Shown one piece after another: positions 1 through 16,131 of a stretch of DNA of 16,131 nt. The notes under the pieces were generated by a model. It made no database searches and was not told the DNA's origin. It worked only from the letters and a program-made list of their open reading frames with translations. The stretch covers positions 208,313 to 224,443 of the forward strand of contig KV908478.1 in the NCBI GenBank assembly GCA_002005505.1. Direction: 5' to 3'. The position numbers and the translations under genes are program-made. Positions within the stretch are counted from its first letter, which is position 1. Each line of letters opens with the position of its first letter. Source of the DNA: Botryococcus braunii (taxonomy: Eukaryota; Chlorophyta; Trebouxiophyceae).

Positions 1-105
1 AAGGAAAGAGGAGCTGTGCAACTGAAACAAGACTCACAGGATTTCTAAACTGGGGGTTGCGCCTTAGGTCACTTCATGTTGGGGGCTCATCAAGACAGGG
101 TAAAA

Positions 106-108
106 AAT

Positions 109-176
<68 letters not shown>
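106..176. repeat. (TA)n microsatellite with TAAA interruptions
   Basis: About 70 bases of alternating TA with two interruptions lie just downstream (minus sense) of the last wedge exon. It is self-complementary and able to extrude a hairpin. Confidence 0.95.
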
Positions 177-180
<4 letters not shown>

Positions 181-261
181 CACATTTTGGGAAGACAAGA
201 ACATTGGGGAAGGAAAAGAGAGCTGGGAAAGCAAAAAAAGGGGGGAAAGAACAATCCGTAC

Positions 262-8322
<8,061 letters not shown>

Positions 8323-8351
8323 CTGCATCCACCCCAGCCTCCAGTAAGCTT

Positions 8352-8460
8352 CACAGCTTTGGGAGAAGTTTTGCAAACTCTTATTTGAATTTCTACGCTT
8401 TGGTAAAAACTTTACAGACTTCTAATTAGCGTTCAAGCTGTGGAAGAATTTTCACTGCAT
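8352..8460. repeat. Three degenerate ~41-bp copies
   Basis: The phrase (C)AGCTTTGGGAGAAGTTTT recurs in diverged form as CGCTTTGGTAAAAACTTT and AAGCTGTGGAAGAATTTT with about 41-base spacing, just upstream of the Exo I exon. Confidence 0.55.
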
Positions 8461-8469
8461 GTGCCTGTG

Positions 8470-8471
<2 letters not shown>

Positions 8472-8538
<67 letters not shown>

Positions 8539-8571
8539 GTGTGTGTGTGTGAGTGTGTGCGTGCGTGCGTT
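8472..8571. repeat. (GT)n microsatellite
   Basis: About 60 pure bases of GT then GTGC variants, between the candidate exon 8715-8852 and the Exo I exon. Confidence 0.96.
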
Positions 8572-8714
8572 TGTTTGAGAAGCCCTTGATAAGCAGCCCG
8601 ACGGGACATCTAGCAACCAAGGAGGCATTGGGAGAGAGCCACACCACAATGGCGTGATCATGCACCCCGTGCAGGCTGCTACAGGGTTCGAGTCCAGGAG
8701 AAATCCGCTCGCAC

Positions 8715-8852
8715 CTGAACTTCTCCTTTTTAGGGGCTGCGCCTCCTGGAGAGGTCGACCCGCCTTGCGAGGTGTGTTTGATGCAGAAGGCTGCGCAACT
8801 TGAGGGATGGAATCCGGAAAAGCAAATGAAGATGAGCTCTGCGCCTTCAAGG
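8715..8852 (-). CDS. Candidate 5' exon: disordered Ser/Gln/basic segment
   Basis: The frame reads LKAQSSSSFAFPDSIPQVA then QPSASNTPRKAGRPLQ and EAQPLKRRSSG. It is open between acceptor CACGGGATGCAG and donor TTCAG|GTGCGA. Both boundaries leave phase 1, compatible with the Exo I exon. No domain is recognised; a basic patch (LKRR) could be a sorting signal or linker. Composition is more protein-like than the other frames, but there is no motif evidence. Confidence 0.45.
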
Positions 8853-8917
8853 CTGCATCCCGTGGGAATGAGGCTTGCGGGATTTGTTTCCAGTTCATTC
8901 CTGCACAAACACTCATT

Positions 8918-9250
8918 AATACACGTCACGTCATGTAACGTCAACGGGGGGTCACTTCTGGTGCTTGCCTCATGCACGCACAGACATGAATACACGGCAC
9001 GTCAACTCACGTCACTCATGAATACACGGCGCGTCACATCAGGTCAATGAGGGGCACTTCTGGTGCTTGCCTCGTGCACGCACAGACATGAATACACGGC
9101 ATGTCAACTAACGTCATGCATGAATACACATCACGTCACATCAGGTCAACGGGGGCTACTTCTGGTGCTTGCCTTGTGCACGCACAGACATGAATACACG
9201 GCACGTCAACTCACGTCACTCATGAACACATGTCACGTCACATCAGGTCC
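8918..9250. repeat. 102-bp tandem repeat, three copies, rich in ACGTCA
   Basis: CTTCTGGTGCTTGCC recurs at 8955, 9057 and 9159, an exact 102-base period. Each unit holds several ACGTCA/CACGTCA elements and the phrase GCACGCACAGACATGAATAC. The unit length is a multiple of three, so the plus frame stays open without being evidence of coding. Confidence 0.92.
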
Positions 9251-9284
9251 CTTTCACATCACATCACTGCAGGGTACCCCTTTC

Positions 9285-9480
9285 CTACCATGTCCCCAAC
9301 CAACTCCCCCAATCACTTTGGCCCAGCAATCACCGTACCGCAGTCCAGTAACCACTGCACGGTACCACTTTCCCATCATATCCCCAACCGACTTTGGCCC
9401 AGCAAGCACTGCAGGTACCGCCTTTCCACCATATCCCCCCAACCTGGTTCGGCCCAACAACCAATACCAGTCCAGCGAAC
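9285..9480. repeat. Degenerate repeat (GGTACC..CATATCCCCAACC..TTTGGCCCAGCAA)
   Basis: Three imperfect copies, roughly 60-80 bases apart, each carry GGTACC, CCATNATNTCCCCAACC and TTCGGCCCA/TTTGGCCCAGCA phrases. I see no gene in it. Confidence 0.65.
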
Positions 9481-9555
9481 GCCCAGAACACGGGGTAGCC
9501 TTGGCGACAATGGACACTCCCCCCCCCCCTCCCCCGGGCCCCGGGGGGCCATTAC

Positions 9556-9824
9556 TGGGCCCCACATTCAGAGCTGGCAGACATTGGAGGGCCGCCGGCG
9601 CACCATTCAAAGGCGGTGGGGAAGCGGGCGGAGGCGATGTATCTCCATTTTGGCCCCTGGGGAACCCCGGGGGAGACCGGGGAGGGCTGGACGAGGCAAG
9701 GCTGCTTGCAGCGGATGATGATGACGATGATGATGATGATGATGATGGTGATGGGGATGGGGATGGTGATGGTGAGGGAGTCTCCATCATCTGGTCCCAC
9801 TCCCTGCCCCAGCCACCAGACCCC
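9556..9824 (-). CDS. Candidate 5' exon: Ser/Pro/Gly-rich segment
   Basis: The open frame begins GSGGWGREWDQMMETPSPS, passes through a serine run encoded by a (TCATCA)n tract, and ends PAALQCLPALNVGP. Acceptor AATGAGGCAG gives phase 2, and donor GGCCCA|GTAATG gives phase 1. These phases would link 11593-11759 to 8715-8852. The evidence is only an open frame, boundaries and phase. The plus strand is also open here (poly-Asp), so this is weak. Confidence 0.3.
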
Positions 9825-9865
9825 CTGCCTCATTCAGGGACAACACAGCAGGAAGCAAAGCGCAC

Positions 9866-10073
<208 letters not shown>

Positions 10074-10142
10074 TGGGGGGGCCAGGCGGCGTGCGAGCGG
10101 AAGGGGGACCGAAACCATCACCATTAAAGGGGACAAAAACCA

Positions 10143-10215
10143 TCTGGATTTTGACAGGACTTGAACACCAGACCGCAGTTCCACACTAGGGAGCACACAT
10201 TAACCACTCCACACA
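10143..10215 (-). other. tRNA-like / pol III promoter-like sequence (possible SINE head)
   Basis: On the minus strand GGAGTGGTTAATGTG resembles a tRNA A box, and GGTGTTCAAGTCC resembles a B box at tRNA-like spacing (about 35 bases). No convincing acceptor stem or anticodon arm forms, so this is not a functional tRNA call. A tRNA-derived SINE fragment is the alternative. Confidence 0.3.
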
Positions 10216-10320
10216 TGTTTGCAGGCAGAAAGGCTGGAACCACTGTCCATTTACTCACCCACTTGCCCTGCAGAAAGAAAGATCAAGCCCACAGAGTTTG
10301 CCCAGTGCTCCAAGACACAG

Positions 10321-10560
10321 GGATGATGTGGCATTGGGAGGACCGGCAAGGGATGACGTGGCATTGGGAGGGCCGGCAAGGGATGATGTGGCATTGGGAG
10401 GGCCGGCAAGGGATGATGTGGCATTGGGAGGGCCGGCAAGGGATGATGTGGCATTGGGAGGGCCGGCAAGGGATGACGTGGCATTGGGAGGGCCGGCAAG
10501 GGATGACGTGGCATTGGGAGGGCCGGCAAGGGATGATGTGGCATTGGGAGGGCCGGCACT
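10321..10560. repeat. 30-bp minisatellite, eight copies
   Basis: The unit GGATGATGTGGCATTGGGAG plus GGCCGGCAAG repeats every 30 bases from 10321 with only a C/T switch (GATGATG versus GATGACG) and one A/G change. It shares the core ATGTGGCATTGGGAGG with the 87-bp array. Confidence 0.96.
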
Positions 10561-10585
10561 TACCAGAATAAGGCGGCAACAACGG

Positions 10586-10884
10586 GCATGATGGCATGAT
10601 GACATCATAGATGATGTGGCAGGATGACATGACGGCATGATGTGGCATGATGGCATGATGTGGCATGATGACATGATGTGGCATGATGTGGCATGATGAC
10701 ATGATGTGGCATGATGGCATGATGTGGCGTGATGACATGATGTGGCATGATGACATGATGTGGTATGATGGCATGATGTGGCATGATGACATGATGTGGC
10801 ATGATGTGGCATGATGACATGATGTGGTATGATGTGGCATGATGACATGATGTGGCATGATGACATGATGGCATGATGTGAAGG
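10586..10884. repeat. Degenerate ATGATGTGGC / ATGATGACATG array
   Basis: Short interlaced units of GGCATGATGTGG and CATGATGACATGATG, nearly all ending in GATG. It sits between the 30-bp and 87-bp arrays and is clearly of the same family. Confidence 0.93.
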
Positions 10885-10916
10885 GCGGGCACTGACCAGA
10901 GCAAGGCGGCAAGGAC

Positions 10917-11612
10917 GGGCATGATGGCATGATGTGGCATTGGGAGGAGCGTTACTGAGCAGAACAAGGGGGGCGGCACTCACCAGAGCAAGGCGGCAAG
11001 GACGGGCATGATGGCATGATGTGGCATTGGGAGGAGCGTTACTGAGCAGAACAAGGGGGGCGGCACTCACCAGAGCAAGGCGGCAAGGACGGGCATGATG
11101 GCATGATGTGGCATTGGGAGGAGCGTTACTGAGCAGAACAAGGGGGGCGGCACTCACCAGAGCAAGGCGGCAAGGACGGGCATGATGGCATGATGTGGCA
11201 TTGGGAGGAGCGTTACTGAGCAGAACAAGGGGGGCGGCACTCACCAGAGCAAGGCGGCAAGGACGGGCATGATGGCATGATGTGGCATTGGGAGGAGCGT
11301 TACTGAGCAGAACAAGGGGGGCGGCACTCACCAGAGCAAGGCGGCAAGGACGGGCATGATGGCATGATGTGGCATTGGGAGGAGCGTTACTGAGCAGAAC
11401 AAGGGGGGCGGCACTCACCAGAGCAAGGCGGCAAGGACGGGCATGATGGCATGATGTGGCATTGGGAGGAGCGTTACTGAGCAGAACAAGGGGGGCGGCA
11501 CTCACCAGAGCAAGGCGGCAAGGACGGGCATGATGGCATGATGTGGCATTGGGAGGAGCGTTACTGAGCAGAACAAGGGGGGCGGCACTCACCAGAGCAA
11601 GGCGGCAAGGAC
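10917..11612. repeat. 87-bp minisatellite, eight near-identical copies carrying an exon end and splice donor
   Basis: GGGCATGATGGCATGATG starts each copy at 10917, 11004, 11091, 11178, 11265, 11352, 11439 and 11526. On the minus strand each copy holds CCTTGCCGCCTTGCTCTG|GTGAGTGCC, the 3' end and donor of exon 11593-11759. Donor-equivalent positions are 10984 to 11593 in steps of 87. The period is 29 codons, which explains a 445-codon open frame across the arrays. Confidence 0.96.
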
Positions 11613-11759
11613 AGGGCGCAGCCGCTGGACGTACTCCTTACGGTCCGCGGAGGCCATCTTGTCGTAGTTTTGGCCTTCCGCAATGGCCTTGTCCACCGCC
11701 CGCTGGTAGTGCGAGGGCAGCGGCGGGTAGTTGGCCTGGATCCTTCGCAGCTCTTCATT
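11593..11759 (-). CDS. Candidate upstream exon: helical segment (NEELRRIQANYPPLP...)
   Basis: The translation NEELRRIQANYPPLPSHYQR continues AVDKAIAEGQNYDKMASADR and KEYVQRLRPVLAALLW. It looks strongly coding: it is amphipathic and charged with no low complexity, unlike everything around it. The acceptor GCGCACGCAG sits after a long CT-rich tract, and the strong donor CTCTG|GTGAGT leaves phase 2. I do not recognise the family. It may be an N-terminal exon of the exonuclease gene (phases allow it through 9556-9824) or belong to another gene. Its last 20 bases and donor are copied repeatedly in the 87-bp array that follows in the intron. Confidence 0.6.
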
Positions 11760-11843
11760 CTGCGTGCGCAACGCCCCGGGCGTCGGACGGAACGCAGGGC
11801 AGGGTTTGGACGGATAGAAAGGCAGGGTTTGGATATAAGGGGG

Positions 11844-12035
11844 AAGGGGGAGGGAGAGGGGGAGGGGGTTGAGGAGGGTGAGGGGGAGGAGGAGCGGGAG
11901 GGGGAGGGGAAGGGGAAGGGGGAGGGGGAGGGGAAGGGGAAGGGGAAGGGGAAGGAGGAGTAGGAGGAGGAGGAGGAGGAGGAGGAGGAGGAGGAGGAGG
12001 AGGAGGAGGAGGAGGAAAAGATGATGATGATGATG
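11844..12035. repeat. GGGGA/GGGGAA then (GGA)n and (GAT)n purine tract
   Basis: About 170 bases of almost pure purine on the plus strand, ending in GGA triplets and a short GATGATGATGAT. On the minus strand it is a long CT tract ahead of the acceptor of exon 11593-11759. Confidence 0.94.
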
Positions 12036-12121
12036 AAGGAGAAGGGTGGGCCAGCGCAGGGAAGGGGGGGGAGCAAAACACCCGATGTCCTAAGAAGGTC
12101 ACCCACAGGTTCCATGACAGA

Positions 12122-12766
12122 CCCTCAGGGTACCGCACTGTGGTACCGCTCACCATGGCTCTCCTGTCTCACAGCCCGCGGGTGACTGACCAATGCTAAT
12201 AGAACCCTGTTACTGGTCCCTTAGGTCCCCAGACTTCCACAGGCCCTGTGGTGACTGCCTCCTAGCGCCCCACACCATGACACCATCTATGGTCCCTCAG
12301 CTTCCACAGGCCCCGTGGCTGCCCCCTAGCGGGTACCGCATCATGGTTCCGCCCACCATGGTCCCTCAGCTTCCACAGGCCCCGTGGCTGCCCCCTAGCG
12401 GGTACCGCATCATTGTTCCGCCCACCATGGTCCCTCAGCTTCCACAGGCCCCGTGGCTGCCCCCTAGCGGGTACCGCATCACCGTTCTGCCCACCATAAT
12501 CCCTCAGCTTCCACAGGCCCCATGGCTGCCCCCTAGCGGGTACCGCATCATTGTTCTGCCCACCATGGTCCCTCAGCTTCCACAGGCCCCGTGGCTGCCC
12601 CCTGGCGGGTACCGCATCATTGTTCCGCCCAACATGGTCCCTCAGCTTCCACAGGCCCCCGTGGCTGCCCCTAGCGGGTACCGCATCATTGTACCGCCCA
12701 CCATGGTCCCTCAGCTTCCACAGGCCACGTGGCTAGCCCCTAGCGGGTACCGCATCATTGACCCGC
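12122..12766. repeat. 69-bp minisatellite
   Basis: Units starting GTCCCTCAGCTTCCACAGGC recur at exact 69-base steps: 12292, 12361, 12430, 12499, 12568, 12637 and 12706. Two or three diverged copies lie upstream from about 12122. Each unit carries GGGTACCGCATCAT. The period equals 23 codons and the plus frame is open (repeat phrase MVPQLPQAPWLPPSGYRI), including one copy with compensating indels. I found no start context, splice evidence or homology to call it a gene. Confidence 0.93.
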
Positions 12767-13402
12767 CGTTTGCGCCCCCCTCCCCTCTTTTCCCAATATC
12801 ATCGGCGTACAATGTCTTGGAATGTCCTTCTTTGCTGCAGGACCGTAATCTACCTGGTTTTGTCCGTATATCCTTTTATACAGATATTTGCTGTAACACC
12901 CAGGACCATCCTGCCTTGCTTCTTTGATTGAACACCTCCCAGCCCCTTGAGCTTATACTTTTTATTAAACGCCTTATTATTATGAGCTTATCCTAATCAT
13001 TAGACGCCTGCCAGCCAGAGTAGCTGTTACGACTTCATTTGAAGGTTCCCATACCTTCTCACAACGCACCCTTCAACGCACTGTGCCTTAGGAGGCGACT
13101 GACCAAGCAGGACATTTATTGGTCACATGGGTTGTGAAGCAAGTCTACTTTTGCATGTCCCCTGCCCTTATGAGAATTGCAGCAGCTTGAACAACAAGCC
13201 TGACGTATCATGTTACACCTAAAGCACTGATTGTAAGCTTGCTTACATTCTGAAGGACCTCTATGTCTGCGGTTCTTTGCAAAATCATCTTGGAAAAGCA
13301 TAACCAGGTATGTTGACATCCGTCCGATTAGCCATGCAGTTGGTGTTGGATCCCAGGAAATCAGCGGATGGGCTACTACAACGATATTCATCTTGCTGAT
13401 CT
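12767..13402. other. Mostly unique sequence, no recognised gene
   Basis: AT-richer than the repeats to the left. It has a diverged 35-bp duplication (GAGCTTAT at 12949 and 12984, each ending in ACGCC). A 91-codon minus-strand open frame at 13116-13391 contains a Cys-rich patch (CFRCNMIRQACCSSCC) that does not fit a standard zinc knuckle. I do not call it a gene. Confidence 0.5.
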
Positions 13403-13804
13403 CTAAGTAGTGGGGAGTTGGGGGATTCCTACCAGAAATGTAGCAAAGTGAGTGTTCCTTCCTTTTGCGTTGATGTACTGGTTTCTCGCTTCATAGTCCA
13501 GGCTCTGAAGGAGCACTCTCTTATAAGAAGCGATTTTTGAAGCTATTTCCTGCAATACGTAACCGTCTAGCGTTATTAAGGAGGCGACGGAACCATTTAT
13601 ATGAAATACCGCCACTGAACTCCTTCCGAGGGATCTTACACTCGTATTAGGCCCTCCCCTGTGTGGAGCCACTCTCACGCATATGCTTCTTACAGTGGCA
13701 GTCACCATATGACGAGGCATTTTGATCCCGGGAGCCCCGACGCCCTTAAAACTGCTGAAGCCTTGCCCCTCCAGCTTCATGCCCCGGACCCAAACAACGA
13801 GCAT
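13403..13804 (-). other. Unrecognised 133-codon open frame
   Basis: A non-repetitive open frame whose translation includes SVAVFHINGSVASLITLDG and a later VLLQSLDYEARNQYINAK. It matches no family I know. Its start is a non-ATG or unsupported codon, and no splice or promoter context was found. It could be a fragment of a mobile element, an exon, or chance. Confidence 0.2.
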
Positions 13805-15017
13805 AGACCGTTATGTGTATCCTTGAGTAAATAAGGTCCAGGTTTCGTAAATCATATCACAGGATGTTCGAACGCACAATCAAAATGTACTCCCGCGGCT
13901 ACCTAGGCCCTTCCCCGTCCCGACTGTTGAGGTTAATCTATCCATCCCCTGGACGTCCAAGGGAGGTACGTGTATGCTCACTATGGCTTTTACAGAAACG
14001 ACTGCAGCGTTTCTCATTCAACTTGGAGCATCTGCAGTATCACAATTGTTGTGCATGACATCGACAGATGCGGCGATCACAGCAGATGGTACATGTTGCA
14101 GTACAGTAAGGAACAAACAACAAGCGAACGTACGTACAGCCAGTACATCCGACTGCAAGGAAGGGCGTGCAGATGAAATTTCAGAAAGGCGGTAACTCCA
14201 GGATCACTGAATACTGAAAAGGATGTGCGGCAGGAGTAACGGGTAGAGCAGCAAAGCATACTAAGGTCGCAGAACACCCCGGAGGGTTTGGTAACCCTAA
14301 ACTCAAACTTACCCATACTTGGCGCATGCGCAATCTCAACGGCGTCTTCCTTGCACAATGAACAACGGCAAGGGCCCCACTGTTGCAGACATTTATGAGA
14401 TAACATCTCTGCTGGAACCTGCCACGATCTACTTTGATCAAACCACTATACCTTCTAAGGCACGTCCTAATTAGGACTTCGACGTCGACGTCTTTAAAGC
14501 AAATTTGCAACGACGATTTATGGTGGATTGGTGAAATGGAGGATTTATGGTGTGCTGTTAGGAAAGGCTTCTTTATTATACAGACAATTGTAACCGTCGT
14601 CCAGTTGTCCTTTGCCAGCAACAGTTGACTGTAACCGTGAAGTGCCTGCAGTCGATTCTTCTCCGGTTGTTCTGATCTAGCCAGCCCTCGTGCACGTCTG
14701 TTCGTAAGTTGCATGACGTGTGAATAATTTTATAATTGTGGCCAGTAGGGAAGCTTCCAGCCCTGTCTCTCGTAGCTGTATTGAACGCTTTAGCAGTGCA
14801 CTTGTGTACACGTGATGAAGAACATGTGATGATGCAGACATGATTCAGAAGTGAATATATTGTGAAGTGAGTACTGGCTGTTGGTATTGTTATTCCTTTT
14901 TTTGGAAGCTTTTGCACACTTCAGAGTTCATCCAGGCTGATTTGAACAGTGTCATTCTCCCAGTTGCGCTTGTCAAGCCTTAAGGTCTTGCTCAAGAGTC
15001 ATAACGCTCGAGATTGA
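13805..15017. other. Unique sequence, no recognised gene
   Basis: Only short overlapping open frames on both strands, none with recognisable motifs. A telo-box-like AACCCTAAAC occurs near 14291. I see no tRNA, rRNA or transposon ends. Confidence 0.5.
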
Positions 15018-15018
15018 G

Positions 15019-15317
<299 letters not shown>

Positions 15318-15320
<3 letters not shown>

Positions 15321-16131
15321 ATTTATGTTTATTAAATATCATCTTATTGGGCGTAAGAAACTTATCAAGCCGAATAAGTTTCTGTTTGCCGTACCGTCTC
15401 TTCATTGAAATGGACACCAACACGCAGGTAAATCAGAATATTTTAAAAAAATAAATAATCCGAAACATAATGCCCGGAAATATCTGAACCTCCCCCTTTT
15501 AATTCCTGAAACCCTTTTAATATACATCCTGAACTCTCCCGAAATGATCCCGAGTACTTACAGACCTTTTCTAAGACGTCTACAATATAGACTGATGTTC
15601 CACCCCAGAAACGTTCCAGCCATTACACGACCTTTCTACTCTTGCTAGAACGCCGCCCTCCCCCCCCCCCCCCCCTCGAGCTCCCACCCTCACATTCTCG
15701 AAGCACATTGGCATCTAGTGCATCAATATTGGAAGGTCTGATGTATAAAAGACCTTGATGCACTCCCCATGATGCCCTCAAATTGTCAACAAAATTTTCT
15801 AGCACGCCCGAAAAGTCCTTCTGGACTCTCACCAGGCGAAGGAGGCGCCGCGGGGCGTACCGCATGTTTTGTACAGTCACGACAAAATAATGCATTGATA
15901 CGGCCGTATGCATACATGGCCATATGGCCGTCATTGTTTAAATGCCCGATTCTGAACTCGTAAACATCCTCGATTATGGAACGTTAACTCCCAGAAGGAC
16001 CTCATCTATAGCGGGGCGTTCGAATGAATTCTAAATTTCTGAAAATTTTGAGTTCCTTGTGTGCCTCCCCCTCGCGCATTACTTCCCAATGGGAGCATTA
16101 GCCAGCGTACTCCTAGTGTACTCCTAGTGCA
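15318..16131. other. AT-rich unique sequence with inverted repeats, no recognised gene
   Basis: It contains a C run at 15658-15675 and two fold-back elements (15710-15776, 15900-15931). A minus-strand open frame at 15623-15934 includes GVLENFVDNLRASWGVHQ and LLYIRPSNIDALDANVLREC. These residues look ordered but match no family I recognise. The window ends in a short direct repeat GTACTCCTAGT. Confidence 0.45.

Noticed and set aside
10255..11592. A 445-codon minus-strand open frame with a 29-residue repeat (NAPPNATSCHHA type)
   Set aside because: The 87-bp and 30-bp units are multiples of three, so one stop-free unit keeps the frame open. It runs through the donor copies and has no independent coding sign.
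10917..11612. CRISPR-like array of identical units
   Set aside because: Units are directly abutting 87-mers without unique spacers, and the DNA is eukaryotic.
13116..13391. Cys-rich minus-strand frame as a retroviral-type zinc knuckle
   Set aside because: Cysteine spacing does not fit the C-x2-C-x4-H-x4-C pattern, and no neighbouring protease, reverse transcriptase or LTR is visible.

Overview
The window is eukaryotic nuclear DNA. It has spliced exons with GT-AG boundaries, no operon structure, and a very high load of microsatellites and minisatellites. A short degenerate TTTAGGG-type telomere motif at 2276-2300 and a plant-style exonuclease gene suggest the green lineage. A repeat-rich streptophyte alga is my best guess, but the sequence alone does not settle the species. 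Most long open frames here are artefacts of repeats whose unit length is a multiple of three, or of dinucleotide runs that read as Thr-His, Arg-Glu, Ser-Leu or Cys-Val.

The main content is one multi-exon gene on the minus strand, from about 8.3 kb (or about 11.8 kb if the weaker 5' exons belong) down to the left edge, where it is cut. I rebuilt it by matching conserved protein motifs, splice sites and intron phase. The first part encodes a DEDDh 3'-5' exonuclease domain: Exo I at 8242-8322 (the DxE motif, whose ETTG glycine codon is split by an intron), the TGIT loop at 7179-7251, Exo II at 6678-6909, and Exo III with its HxAxxD motif at 5588-5771. A 610-base Pro/Gln/Ala-rich exon follows (3512-4121). 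The last four exons (2820-2925, 2073-2172, 939-1100, 262-352) together read as the wedge/OB-fold domain of RecG helicases. Nine of the ten exon junctions I could test are phase-compatible. The exception is the junction between 7179-7251 and 6678-6909, which is off by one base. The inferred product is a nuclease joined to a RecG-wedge DNA-binding module. No helicase motor is visible, and the gene may continue past the left edge.

Three further minus-strand segments (8715-8852, 9556-9824, 11593-11759) could be more 5' exons and have compatible phases. The last of these looks clearly coding, but its membership in this gene is inferred.

Layout: 1-8.3 kb holds exons separated by introns full of CA/TG, GA/CT, C-rich and minisatellite tracts. 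The 8.9-9.5 kb part holds a 102-bp tandem repeat and degenerate repeats. The 10.3-11.6 kb part holds three related tandem arrays (30 bp, an ATGATGTGGC family, and 87 bp). The 87-bp array has copied an exon 3' end and its splice donor. The 12.1-12.77 kb part holds a 69-bp minisatellite. From 12.8 to 16.1 kb the sequence is mostly unique and AT-richer, with no gene I recognise, one large GA tract and two inverted repeats.
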